A stretch of DNA of 64,000 bases from the NCBI GenBank assembly GCA_902626365.1, contig CACOFE010000003.1, positions 1 through 64,000 on the forward strand, in the 5' to 3' direction. The notes beneath the pieces were generated by a model that ran no database searches, was not told the DNA's origin, and saw only the letters and a program-made list of their open reading frames with translations. This DNA is from an uncultured Bacteroidota bacterium (GTDB lineage Bacteria > Bacteroidota > Bacteroidia > Flavobacteriales > Flavobacteriaceae). The position numbers were made by a program, and so were the translations under genes. This document shows positions 45,606-54,745 of this stretch, piece after piece; the first letter of the stretch is position 1, and each line of letters opens with the position of its first letter.

Positions 45606-47758
45606 TGCTTAATTATCTTTTTAGTCGTTGTCTTATGATTAAATGTGGATGTAATATTGAGTAAATATGTGCCGTGTTCTAAAGTTGATATATCAATTAT
45701 AACTTCTTTATTATTACCAAACCTTTCAATTAATTTTTGACCCTGCAAATTAAAAATCTTAATATTATAATTTGAATAATCAGGTAGAATCAAATTGAGT
45801 TGATCTTCTGCTGGATTAGGGAATAACTCAACTTGAAAATCATTATTATTTACATAATTAAACTCACTGCTAGAAAGAGACTCGTCAATATCAAAGACTA
45901 GTGAAGTTAGAGATAGTTCGGGCAGAGTAGCTGTAAAATATCTATTATAATAATCTATTTGATTTATGCCCAACGATGAAAACTCCTCAGAATCATTATT
46001 AGTAGTTAAAAAAGTTTCCACTGATGTTGCGCCAAGCGGAACATCTATTGAAAAATCTTTTTCATTTCCCTCATTAAATATTTGAACTATTACTTTAGAT
46101 TCATCATCTGAAATAAAACCCCCAACATAAACTCCGTTTTCGTCGGTGGAATTTGAACTTATCAAACTATAGCCTTTCTTAACAAGGTTTGTAAAATGCT
46201 TAAATGAATAGTATCTTTTTGGTAAAATTATTTCACCTGTAGGGGTCCACGCAACTAAACTAGAATAACCATTGTTATCAGCTTCCTCATAAAATAAGTG
46301 TAGCATATAAGCAGTAACTCCACCTTCATTAAACCCTCTTATTATCCACTTAATATAATTTGCTGCATCTGTCATTGATTGATCTGTACTATTGAGATTA
46401 GCAGATTCTGTTACCCATACTGGTTTACCATTAGCCGCTACTTTTAATGCATTCCAATTAGCATTATGATTTGGGTCTGCATAAGTATGGGTGCCGACAA
46501 TGTCAATAGCAGCTTCAACAGCTGAATTTTCAAACATTGTGTTAATATAATTTGTAGCAGAGGTTCCCGAATTTTGAGATTCAACTCTAAAGCATTCGGG
46601 TGAAACTATATTAATATGATCCAAGCCAGAATTTGATAACCTAGCATTTAAGTTTATTAATATACTTGATAATTCTGAAGGTGTGGTATTCATTGACTCG
46701 TATGAAACCTCATAATCAGGCTCATTTGTAGGAGAAATTGCAGTGACTTCAATTCCATATCTAGACTCCATACCATTTAAAAATGCAACAAGAAATTCAC
46801 TAAATTCAGACTCTCCTCCAGATATTAAAGTTCCTCCATTATCATGCTGACCATTAGTCTTTAACCATCCAGGAGCGCTATTACAATTTCCAATAATATG
46901 ATCAAAGCCATTGATACTTAAGTCAAAGGCATTTTGTAGAGCTTCACCAACATAACGAGTTCTCCAAATATTAGGATCACTGTCATATCTTGTCCAATCA
47001 AGCTGTGATTCGTCTAAGTCGTAAGGATCATCATTATCATTTTCAGGTTCTAAATCATGATATACAAAAAAGCGAATCATATTAACCTCTAGGTCACTAA
47101 AACAATATTCCTCAATCTGCTCTCTAAAAGAATCATTTAACACATATAATTGTTCAGTTCTCCTTTTAATTCCAGCCCCAAAACCATCAACTATTTGCAA
47201 TTTTTCATTAGGTGCAAAAGTGATTCTATCACCAGGAGAAATACTTACTTCGTCTAAGAAATATGTAACATCGGACTGCATATACCAAAACCGAACCCTA
47301 TTGTTATCACTAGAGTGCTCAACGGTAAAGGTGTGACTATATCTTTGCCATTCATTTGTAATCCAAATATTTTGACCTTGATAACTTCCGGAAACCTCTG
47401 ATTGAAAAACAAGTTTCATTTGTCTGGAGTCAGCTCCTTCAACTTTTGCATAAAAAGTAACGGTATACTTTTGGCCGGCAATCACTTGAAATGGATATTC
47501 GCTTTTTGAGCTAACATGCCATCCATTTGTGCCAAGTGAGTGTACTTCACACTTCAAGGCTTTAGTACTTCCTTCAACTAAATCATCAGTTGCAATTGAA
47601 TATGTTGCATCGCCCCCTTCGTTGGCTTGATGACTCCAATATTGAAAATCATTATTTTCAATATCTTCTAAAAAACCATTAGCAAGAGGAAGTTGATTCT
47701 GTGATATCGACGGATACCAAAATAAATTAAGTAATATTATTAATACTAATTTCCTCAC
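45602..47758 (-). CDS. GH30 xylanase with N-terminal CBM and T9SS sorting domain
   Basis: 718 aa, GTG start, signal peptide (to about SISQ). Module order: jelly-roll CBM (~25-175, MKLVFQSEVSGSYQG...YFLDEVSIS), GH30 barrel plus side beta-domain (~180-620) and T9SS type A domain (LFPNPAEDQLN). The acid/base is the Glu of PTNEPDY (~345) and the nucleophile that of WVTESANL (~450). FGAGIKRR and NCNSAPGWLKTNGQ fit GH30. Whether it has the Arg that recognises glucuronic acid (GH30_8) cannot be decided by eye. First enzyme gene after susD, separated by a hairpin; cell-surface endo-acting. Confidence 0.88.
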   Translation of the reverse strand: MRKLVLIILLNLFWYPSISQNQLPLANGFLEDIENNDFQYWSHQANEGGDATYSIATDDLVEGSTKALKCEVHSLGTNGWHVSSKSEYPFQVIAGQKYTVTFYAKVEGADSRQMKLVFQSEVSGSYQGQNIWITNEWQRYSHTFTVEHSSDNNRVRFWYMQSDVTYFLDEVSISPGDRITFAPNEKLQIVDGFGAGIKRRTEQLYVLNDSFREQIEEYCFSDLEVNMIRFFVYHDLEPENDNDDPYDLDESQLDWTRYDSDPNIWRTRYVGEALQNAFDLSINGFDHIIGNCNSAPGWLKTNGQHDNGGTLISGGESEFSEFLVAFLNGMESRYGIEVTAISPTNEPDYEVSYESMNTTPSELSSILINLNARLSNSGLDHINIVSPECFRVESQNSGTSATNYINTMFENSAVEAAIDIVGTHTYADPNHNANWNALKVAANGKPVWVTESANLNSTDQSMTDAANYIKWIIRGFNEGGVTAYMLHLFYEEADNNGYSSLVAWTPTGEIILPKRYYSFKHFTNLVKKGYSLISSNSTDENGVYVGGFISDDESKVIVQIFNEGNEKDFSIDVPLGATSVETFLTTNNDSEEFSSLGINQIDYYNRYFTATLPELSLTSLVFDIDESLSSSEFNYVNNNDFQVELFPNPAEDQLNLILPDYSNYNIKIFNLQGQKLIERFGNNKEVIIDISTLEHGTYLLNITSTFNHKTTTKKIIKQ

Positions 47759-47772
47759 TCTTATAAATTATA

Positions 47773-47805
47773 ATGCTACCACTAATAATTTACTAATGGC
47801 AGCAT
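47773..47805 (-). promoter_or_regulatory. Intergenic RNA hairpin between susD and the GH30 gene
   Basis: Long imperfect inverted repeat (minus strand ATGCTGCCATTAGTAA / TTATTAGTGGTAGCAT) that pairs along its length if G-U pairs are allowed. It is followed by an A/T-rich stretch rather than a clean T run. It probably limits read-through or protects the 3' end of the susCD message, so that susCD is made in excess over the enzymes. Confidence 0.6.
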
Positions 47806-47821
47806 ATTGTAAATTTAATTT

Positions 47822-49345
47822 TTAGTCAATTAAATCATTGGTATTGATTTCAATTAACGGAATCGGTAATGACATTACTTGAGCCTCATCAGTACTCAAT
47901 GTTAGGTCAACAGAAGGGTTGTGGATAGGATTATTGTTGTGGAATAAAATCGTTTTATTTAAAAAATAATCGAACCCTCTTCTTCTATTGTTGTGAGCGT
48001 CTTCGCCTTCACCTAACATTTCAAATCTATATTCATACATTACTGCCTCTCTAAACTCATCTTGAGTTCCAAAATAAGCACCTTGCGGGCTCATTCCCAC
48101 TCTACTTAAAAGCTCTGTAATAAATCCTAATTGTTGCCCATTATCTAATTCATTAGAAATTTCGGCCAACATTATTAATACTTCACCATACCTGTATATA
48201 ATTACATTTTGATCTCCATATTGATTGCTGTGTTGTGTGTCCTTTTCAGTGAATTTAAAAAAGTATGGATGTGCTTTTGAAAAATTTGGCCTACCTGGAT
48301 TTGAAGGATAGACAGTTATTAGATTGCCATTGTCTGCTCTATTATAACTATGCAAATAGGTTCCTTCTAATCTAGGATCATTTGGATATGTCGAAGCATG
48401 GTGGTCATGAACATCTGCGCTAACTCTTAACCATCCAAAATGCTGTCCTAATTTATATTTCCAAGGGGTAAAGTTTCTTCCCATCTGTGAGTTAGCTGCA
48501 TCTTGACTAATTTGTAATTCCCATATTGACTCAGGTGAATTTTCATTAGTATCTGTAAATAAACTGCTGTAGTCAGCAACCAAACTATATTGACCATAAA
48601 CCTGCATTGCTTGATCATAGGCTAATTGCCAATAATCCATTTCACTTACTCCAGCAGCTCTTAAATCTGGATTAGTAGCTAGTGTCATATAAACTTTTGC
48701 TAATAACATATTAGCAGCATACTGTTTAGGATATCCTGTTCCAAAATTACCATTCATTAGAGAAGCTGCCATTTCAGCGTCAGCAATTATTTGCGCATAA
48801 ACATCTTTTGACGGAGAAGTTGCTAAATGTAAATTTTCATTGTTAGGTAATGACAACCAAAGTGGGATATCGCCCCAAAGTCTAGTCAATGAAAAATATG
48901 ACCATGCCCTAACAAAATATGCTTGACCCGCAATATCGTTGAAGCCAGATTCATCTGAAGTTGAAGGCTCTATAACAGTTACCACATTTTGTATCGCGCC
49001 ATTACATCTTGCGATTACAGAATATAATCCTCCCCACATTGCCTCCGAGTCAGCATCATAAGTTGGCTTAAGTGAAAAAAGGTTTGCATTATTTATGTTG
49101 TTTACATTATTGCCGCCATTTTTTCCTGCAGTAAATAATCCAGAAAATCCATTGATTGCAAATATTCTTCTTTCTTGCGCATTGTAGCTAGTCAATGCCT
49201 GGTAGATCCCATCTAATGCGCCTTTTGCAACATTTATATCAGTGTATACCGCTTCAGAATCTAAAAATATAGGATCTTCATCAAGGTCACATGACATTGA
49301 GAATAACCCAATTATAGCTAATAATATTATTTTAAAATTTTTCAT
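47822..49345 (-). CDS. susD: SusD-like glycan-binding lipoprotein
   Basis: 507 aa. Lipobox SMSC (Cys19), then DLDEDPIFLDSEAVYTD, the usual SusD N-terminus. Helical SusD/RagB fold: GQAYFVRAWSYFSLTRLWGDIP and a C-terminal EYRFEMLGEGEDAHNNRRRGFDY. It caps the SusC pore at the outer membrane and binds the incoming glycan. It follows susC by 29 bp. Confidence 0.95.
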   Translation of the reverse strand: MKNFKIILLAIIGLFSMSCDLDEDPIFLDSEAVYTDINVAKGALDGIYQALTSYNAQERRIFAINGFSGLFTAGKNGGNNVNNINNANLFSLKPTYDADSEAMWGGLYSVIARCNGAIQNVVTVIEPSTSDESGFNDIAGQAYFVRAWSYFSLTRLWGDIPLWLSLPNNENLHLATSPSKDVYAQIIADAEMAASLMNGNFGTGYPKQYAANMLLAKVYMTLATNPDLRAAGVSEMDYWQLAYDQAMQVYGQYSLVADYSSLFTDTNENSPESIWELQISQDAANSQMGRNFTPWKYKLGQHFGWLRVSADVHDHHASTYPNDPRLEGTYLHSYNRADNGNLITVYPSNPGRPNFSKAHPYFFKFTEKDTQHSNQYGDQNVIIYRYGEVLIMLAEISNELDNGQQLGFITELLSRVGMSPQGAYFGTQDEFREAVMYEYRFEMLGEGEDAHNNRRRGFDYFLNKTILFHNNNPIHNPSVDLTLSTDEAQVMSLPIPLIEINTNDLID

Positions 49346-49374
49346 AATTAAAGAATTTAGTTTTTTTAATTTTT

Positions 49375-52300
49375 TTAAAATCCAACGTTAAGCCCTACAA
49401 TAAATGTTCTTGCATTTGCTCGACCATTCCAATCAACTCCATTTATTAAACCATTATAAAGGAAGCTTGAAATTTCAGGGTCATATCCTGAGTAGTCTGT
49501 CCAAGTAAGTAAATTTTGTCCGGCTATAAATAATTTTAAATTACTGATTGAATCATTATTATTTACGTCAAAGTCATAACTAACAGTTAAATTACTTAAC
49601 CTCAAATAGCTTCCATCCTCAATAATTCTATCAGTCATTGCTGGTTGTCCATTAGTTGAATAACCAATTCTTGGGTAGGTGTTTGTTTGGGCGTCAGGTC
49701 TCCAAGCATTATAATAAGCATCGGGTGCTATATTTAAATATGTTAAGCCCTCTGCATTATCTAATTGTAGTAGATTACCATTAGCTATATCATTACCATA
49801 AACACCATTAAATAGAATACTCGCTGTTAGTCTTTTGTAGGTTAGGTTAAAATTAAATCCATAAATAAAATCAGGGTTTGGATTACCGATGAAAGTTCTG
49901 TCATTTAAGTCAATTATTCCGTCTCCATTTTGATCAACAATTCGAACATCACCGGGAACAGCAGTTGTTCCAAAAACATCTGGTAAAATATCTCCTGTTT
50001 GGTAAATTCCGTCTGTTTCTAAACCATAAAATAAACTTGTTTCTTCACCTTCAACAAATACATTTGCTGGATACCTAAATAAATTACTTCTAGTGACCTC
50101 AGATCCAAAATAGAATCTTCTTTCTTCTGCTATTCCATCAACATAAAACTCATCCAAAGGTTGTGAAGATAAATCAGTTATTTTTGTTTTATTAAAACCA
50201 ATATTTCCTCCCATTGTTAGCTGTAAATCATTGCCAGAAATTAGATCCATGTTTAATGAAATTTCCAGTCCCTTGTTTGTTATTTCTCCTTGGTTAACCA
50301 GAATATTAGAAAAACCTGACGATGTTGGAATACTAACTCTTTGAAGAAGGTCTTTAGTTACCTTTTCATAAATATCAACTGTACCTGTTATTTTTTTATT
50401 ATTTGTAGCAAAGTCAGCCCCAAAATTTACCTGCTCTGTTGTTTCCCAAGTTAAATCAGGATTTGCAACATTTTGTAAAGCAATTGGAACATTTGTTCCT
50501 CCGTCAGAATTTCCGTATAAATTTGGTGAAACCCCGTAATTAGATAAAGTTCCATAGGATCCGATTCCATGATTACCAATTTGACCCCAACCAGCTCTTA
50601 ACTTAAGTTCTTCAAATAACTTTAAGTCATTGTTCTGATGAACATTCCATGCTAGTGCAAAAGACGGGAAAAAACCATAACGATTATTTTGAGCAAACTT
50701 TGAAACACCATCTTTTCTAAACGTTGCTGTTAAGATATATGTGTTATCATAAGTATAATTAAATCTTCCTAATAAAGAGAAAATTTGCTGATCGCCCTTA
50801 ATGTAGGTTAGTGGTCTTGTTATAACCTGACCATAGGCAGGGTTTTGTGTTGTAAATTGTGTTGTAACAAAATCCTCAACAGCATAAATATTATTAGACA
50901 CCTTTCTTACGTCATAAGTGACACCAAGTACACTATTAATCCTATGCTTTCTTTTTAAAGTTCTATTAAACCTTAAAAAATTATTCACTTGAAAAGATGA
51001 ATTATTCAGTCCCGTAATTTGCAATGATCCGTTAGCATTGTTTCCTTGCCATGTGGTTGTTCCAAAAAATCTTCTTCTTTCTTTATTTCGAATATTACCG
51101 CCAACTTTAACCTGATATCTTAAACCTTGTACCGGTAATTTATATGTTAATGCAAGGTTACCAATATACCTGCTTTCTTTGGAAATATCTTCAAAATCAT
51201 TTATCCATGCATAAGGATTAGAAATGTCTAAATCTTCACCAAAATCTTCAAACTCTTCTGTAATGATAGGCCTAAATGAAATTGCTTGTTTAATAAAGCT
51301 TTGATTTGATCCACCCAATAAATCACCACTTTCAGCGAAATTTGTTGAACTAATATAACCACTCATTCTTGCTTCAAGTATTAACTTATCGTTTAAATCC
51401 TGATTGAAATTTATTCTCATATCACCACTTTGAAAAGATGATGTAGGAACAATACCTTCTTGATCATCAAATCCCGCAGAGATATAGTAGTTTCCATTGT
51501 CAGTTCCTCCAGAAACAGAACCTCCAACTTTTCTGCTAATACCATTTCGATAGATTTCATCCTGCCAATGATAAGAACGGGCTGGGATGCCTGAAATAGT
51601 ACCATCCGATTCAACACCATAAATTGCGTAATCATCATCTACAAAATATCTTGGAGCTAAACCATTGTTTGCCTGTACTTCATTTGCGTAAGCAGCAAAA
51701 CCATAAGGATCTAAAACATCATATTTTTTTGACATGACTCTAACCGAAGTATTTGAAAAGGTTTCGATTTTAACTTTTCCGCTCTTACCTTTTTTTGTGG
51801 TTATTAACACAACTCCATTAGCACCTCTGGAACCATAGATTGCAGTTGCTGACGCATCTTTTAAAACCTGAATACTTTCAATATCTCTTGGATTAATGCC
51901 ATTTAAACCATTTTGGCTTTCTTGGCCTAAATTTCCTACCCCTGCTGGTAACACATCTTCCCCGGCAGATGAAATAATTACGCCATCTACAACATATAAT
52001 GGTTCGTTATTACCTCTCAAACTATTTGTTCCTCTAATTTTAACACTTATTCCAGCGCCTGGCGTAGCAGAATTTTGAACTACTTGAACACCTGCGGCTC
52101 TACCCTGCAATAATTGATCAATAGAGTTAGATTGATTTGCAACTTCTTCCTCGACCTCGACCTGAGACAATGAACCTGTTAAATCTTTTTTCAATACCGA
52201 TCCATAGCCTATTACTACAACTTCCTCAAGCTGCTCAAGATCTGGTATCATCATAATACTAATATTATCTGAGGACGAAACATCAACCTCCTGAGTTGTG

Positions 52301-52524
52301 TAGCCTAAATAAGAAAATATCAAGACCTTTTCTTTATCAGATGGAATTGCGATTGAATAGTTTCCATCAAAGTCTGTCAAAGCTCCAATATTAGAGTTCT
52401 GAACGGTGATATTCACCCCCACTAGTGGAAGATTATTTTCATCATTAACAGTTCCCGAAATCGTTTTCGTTTGTGAGAAAACTAAAATTGGGAAAAGAAT
52501 AAATACTACAAGTAAGTTTTTCAT
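49375..52524 (-). CDS. susC: SusC-like TonB-dependent outer-membrane transporter
   Basis: The start is set at the Met at 52524, which begins a signal peptide (MKNLLVVFILFPILVFSQ); the ORF-track start adds 15 residues. 1049 aa. CarboxypepD_reg-like domain (TISGTVNDENNLPLVGVNITV), plug with VVVIGYGSVLKKDLTGS and ASATAIYGSRGANGVVLITTKKG, then a 22-strand barrel ending in FIVGLNVGF. It imports oligosaccharides together with SusD. It heads the PUL; the upstream region is shared with a divergent T9SS gene. Confidence 0.95.
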   Translation of the reverse strand: MKNLLVVFILFPILVFSQTKTISGTVNDENNLPLVGVNITVQNSNIGALTDFDGNYSIAIPSDKEKVLIFSYLGYTTQEVDVSSSDNISIMMIPDLEQLEEVVVIGYGSVLKKDLTGSLSQVEVEEEVANQSNSIDQLLQGRAAGVQVVQNSATPGAGISVKIRGTNSLRGNNEPLYVVDGVIISSAGEDVLPAGVGNLGQESQNGLNGINPRDIESIQVLKDASATAIYGSRGANGVVLITTKKGKSGKVKIETFSNTSVRVMSKKYDVLDPYGFAAYANEVQANNGLAPRYFVDDDYAIYGVESDGTISGIPARSYHWQDEIYRNGISRKVGGSVSGGTDNGNYYISAGFDDQEGIVPTSSFQSGDMRINFNQDLNDKLILEARMSGYISSTNFAESGDLLGGSNQSFIKQAISFRPIITEEFEDFGEDLDISNPYAWINDFEDISKESRYIGNLALTYKLPVQGLRYQVKVGGNIRNKERRRFFGTTTWQGNNANGSLQITGLNNSSFQVNNFLRFNRTLKRKHRINSVLGVTYDVRKVSNNIYAVEDFVTTQFTTQNPAYGQVITRPLTYIKGDQQIFSLLGRFNYTYDNTYILTATFRKDGVSKFAQNNRYGFFPSFALAWNVHQNNDLKLFEELKLRAGWGQIGNHGIGSYGTLSNYGVSPNLYGNSDGGTNVPIALQNVANPDLTWETTEQVNFGADFATNNKKITGTVDIYEKVTKDLLQRVSIPTSSGFSNILVNQGEITNKGLEISLNMDLISGNDLQLTMGGNIGFNKTKITDLSSQPLDEFYVDGIAEERRFYFGSEVTRSNLFRYPANVFVEGEETSLFYGLETDGIYQTGDILPDVFGTTAVPGDVRIVDQNGDGIIDLNDRTFIGNPNPDFIYGFNFNLTYKRLTASILFNGVYGNDIANGNLLQLDNAEGLTYLNIAPDAYYNAWRPDAQTNTYPRIGYSTNGQPAMTDRIIEDGSYLRLSNLTVSYDFDVNNNDSISNLKLFIAGQNLLTWTDYSGYDPEISSFLYNGLINGVDWNGRANARTFIVGLNVGF

Positions 52525-52749
52525 GATTAGTTTATTTCTGTTATTAAATATAATGGCTAAATATAACACTATAGCTTATTTTAGAAAAGGTGTTTGTAAA
52601 TAATACTGTAAATTTTTGATGTTTTAATATTTTTATAGCTCAAATGCTGCAATATTCATAAGTTTTTATAGAATAATTTGTCAATTTTCTCACGAAGCAT
52701 TCATTAAAAAATCCTTCGCATGCATAGTATTTTTTTTTATATTCGAATC
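52525..52749. promoter_or_regulatory. Divergent regulatory region between susC and the duplicated-module T9SS gene
   Basis: 225 bp without a gene. It contains the inverted repeat CGAAGCAT (52693-52700) / ATCCTTCG (52711-52718), 10 bp apart, ending 31 bp before the ATG at 52750. This is a candidate operator. No exact TAnnTTTG box is found; near matches are TATATTTA on the susC side and TATATTCG next to the other gene, which would fit an activator-dependent promoter. Confidence 0.4.
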
Positions 52750-54057
52750 ATGAAAAAAAATAGTAGCTACTTCTTATTTATTCTATGCTCTTTATTTTTT
52801 ATAAATCCAATTGAGGCGCAAATCAATTTACCTATAGATTTTGAGAATGAGCAAATTACTAATGATGATATTATTCATTTTAATGGTGGCTCAGGATATG
52901 TTGTGTATAATCCTCAAATCGATAATGACAACCCAAGTGAATATGTTGGTGTAATCATAAGAGATGGGGGTGATATTTGGGCGGGAACCTATATTGAACT
53001 TGATAGTTATTTAGACTTTTCAACCAATACTACGTTAAACATGCGTGTTCTTTCACCCTACCCAGGTTTATTGGTCAAGTTTAAAATTGAAGGTGATCAA
53101 GGAGCTTTTCCCTCTGAACCAGCAACAGAAAGGGATAGTTATACAACTAAGACTAATGAGTGGGAAATACTATCATGGGATTTCTCTGGCGAACCTTCAA
53201 ACACATATAGAAAGCTTGTTTTAATGTTTGATTTTGGAAATGTTGGTGACGGTACTGCCAACTCTACATTTTATTATGATGATATTTATCAAACTGACCC
53301 AAGTGGAGGTCTTAGTCAAATGGATTTACCAGTTACCTTTGAAGATCCTGGTGTATATTATGTATTGACAGACTTTGGAGGGAACGGTCCTTCAACAATT
53401 TTAGAAACAGTTGACGGCAATTACGCAAGAGTAGAAAAAAATAGCGGCGCTGAAACATGGGCTGGAGTTACAATCGGTTCTGGAGCTGGATTTTTGAACG
53501 ATATTCCAATTACGAATAACGATAAAAAAATGTTTGTACATGTTTATGTCTCTGGCACAACTCAAACTGGGATTCCTATAAAATTAAAAATCGAAAATTC
53601 ACAGGACCCTACTCAATCCGTTGAAACGGACACCTATACGACAGTTGCTGGGGAATGGGAAATAATGGAGTTTGACTTTTCAAATGAGTCAGAAGGAACA
53701 GCTGCACTTAACACAAATTATGTTTTTGACATGGCCTCTATATTTTTTGATTTTGGATCTACTGGAAATCAAAATACGGTATATTATTTTGACAATGTTT
53801 CATTTGGCTCTCCGCTTAATGTTGATGAAAGCTTATTTTTATCCTATAGAGTTTATCCGAACCCATTTACAGAAATAATTAATATTTTTGGAATTGAAGG
53901 GGCTGAAATCATTGTTGTTAATGATATTCTTGGAAAGGAGATGTTTAGAGGAGTTGGGGTTAGAAAAATTAATTTATCAAATTATCAAAAAGGAACATAT
54001 TTCTTGACCGTTACAAAAAATACACTAAGTAGTACTTTTAAAATCATAAAAAAATAA
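52750..54057 (+). CDS. T9SS-secreted protein with two tandem CBM-like modules
   Basis: 435 aa from the internal Met at 52750, which precedes the signal peptide (FLFILCSLFFINPIEAQ). Two copies of a ~170-residue jelly-roll module are visible: each has an 'LPxxFE' start, a 'GxxWAGxxI' segment, a 'SYTT/TYTT...WE' segment and ends FYYDDI or YYFDNV. A T9SS type A domain follows (VYPNPFTEIIN). No catalytic residues recognised. Its divergent position to susC suggests a surface glycan-binding protein used with SusCD. Confidence 0.75.
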   Translation: MKKNSSYFLFILCSLFFINPIEAQINLPIDFENEQITNDDIIHFNGGSGYVVYNPQIDNDNPSEYVGVIIRDGGDIWAGTYIELDSYLDFSTNTTLNMRVLSPYPGLLVKFKIEGDQGAFPSEPATERDSYTTKTNEWEILSWDFSGEPSNTYRKLVLMFDFGNVGDGTANSTFYYDDIYQTDPSGGLSQMDLPVTFEDPGVYYVLTDFGGNGPSTILETVDGNYARVEKNSGAETWAGVTIGSGAGFLNDIPITNNDKKMFVHVYVSGTTQTGIPIKLKIENSQDPTQSVETDTYTTVAGEWEIMEFDFSNESEGTAALNTNYVFDMASIFFDFGSTGNQNTVYYFDNVSFGSPLNVDESLFLSYRVYPNPFTEIINIFGIEGAEIIVVNDILGKEMFRGVGVRKINLSNYQKGTYFLTVTKNTLSSTFKIIKK

Positions 54058-54061
54058 ATTT

Positions 54062-54241
54062 ATGAGTAATTTTTGGAATCCATATAATTATCGTAGACTT
54101 TTCAATCTAGCTATTTTTTTAATACTTCTTGGCGGAGTGCTTTCTATTATAGAATTACTTACTGAAAATAGTAGCTCAATATTTATCTCTGGAGTTGTTT
54201 TGATAATCCTAATAAATATTTTTAAATCAAAGTTTCACTAG
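54062..54241 (+). CDS. Small two-helix membrane protein (59 aa), not in the ORF track
   Basis: The ATG lies 4 bp after the T9SS gene. 59 codons with helices LAIFLILLGGVLSII and SIFISGVVLIILINIF, and aromatic residues at the start (FWNPYNYRR). It ends 3 bp before the convergent DUF2179 gene. Good codon use; function unknown. Confidence 0.5.
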   Translation: MSNFWNPYNYRRLFNLAIFLILLGGVLSIIELLTENSSSIFISGVVLIILINIFKSKFH

Positions 54242-54244
54242 ATC

Positions 54245-54742
54245 TTATTTTCTAAGTGAAGTAGGATTTGCAAAGTCTGTAGTAACATACGCATCAGGAT
54301 TTACTGACCTGATTATTCCAAGCACCTTGCTCAGTTTTTTCCTAGGAACAATACACCAAGAAATAGTTACAGCCCCATCTCTACCTTTTGCATTTATGTC
54401 TGTTACTAAGAAGCCCTTTTCTCTAAGTATTTTAGAAATGCTTGTTGACTTAGAAGGGCTAAAAACTCGTACTACTGCACTGCCTAAACCAATAAATTTT
54501 TCAAGCTGAATACCTAGTAATGTGCCTGCGGCAAAACCAAATGCATAAGCAGCAATTAAAAATGGGTCATTTATATCTTTGATCACTTGTGAAACAGCCA
54601 CGATCCAGATTGCTGATTCGATTAAACCAATAAATGCACCAAGCACTGGGTTTTTTGTTACTACTAAGGCCCTAACTGTAGTTAGAGACTGGTCGATTAG
54701 TCTTAGCACAAAGATTAAAAGTGCTGATAAGAAAAGAGTCAT
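54245..54742 (-). CDS. UPF0316 / DUF2179 membrane protein
   Basis: 165 aa. Three hydrophobic helices with LRLIDQSLTTVRALVVTKNPVLGAFIGLIESAIWI, the signature of the UPF0316 (DUF5698) family, then a soluble DUF2179 domain (~95-155; GRDGAVTISWCIVPRKKLSKVLGIIRSVNPDAYVT). DUF2179 domains are ligand-binding-like; the role is unknown. It is cotranscribed with the small gene upstream (3 bp). Confidence 0.85.
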   Translation of the reverse strand: MTLFLSALLIFVLRLIDQSLTTVRALVVTKNPVLGAFIGLIESAIWIVAVSQVIKDINDPFLIAAYAFGFAAGTLLGIQLEKFIGLGSAVVRVFSPSKSTSISKILREKGFLVTDINAKGRDGAVTISWCIVPRKKLSKVLGIIRSVNPDAYVTTDFANPTSLRK

Positions 54743-54745
54743 ATA

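Larger units (their letters stand above)
22008..54057. other. Xylan/xylose utilisation region (PUL) with sulfatases
   Basis: Composite feature. It holds a SusC/SusD pair, GH30, two GH10, one cytosolic GH43, four Cys-type sulfatases, an exported FGE, an esterase, four secreted glycan-binding or beta-helix proteins, a GPH symporter, an SSS symporter, XylA and XylB. Most PUL genes are on the minus strand from susC down to the cytosolic GH43; the sulfatase-esterase group is a separate minus-strand unit, and the xylose catabolic genes are on the plus strand. The substrate, a sulfated xylan, is inferred from the gene set. Confidence 0.75.
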
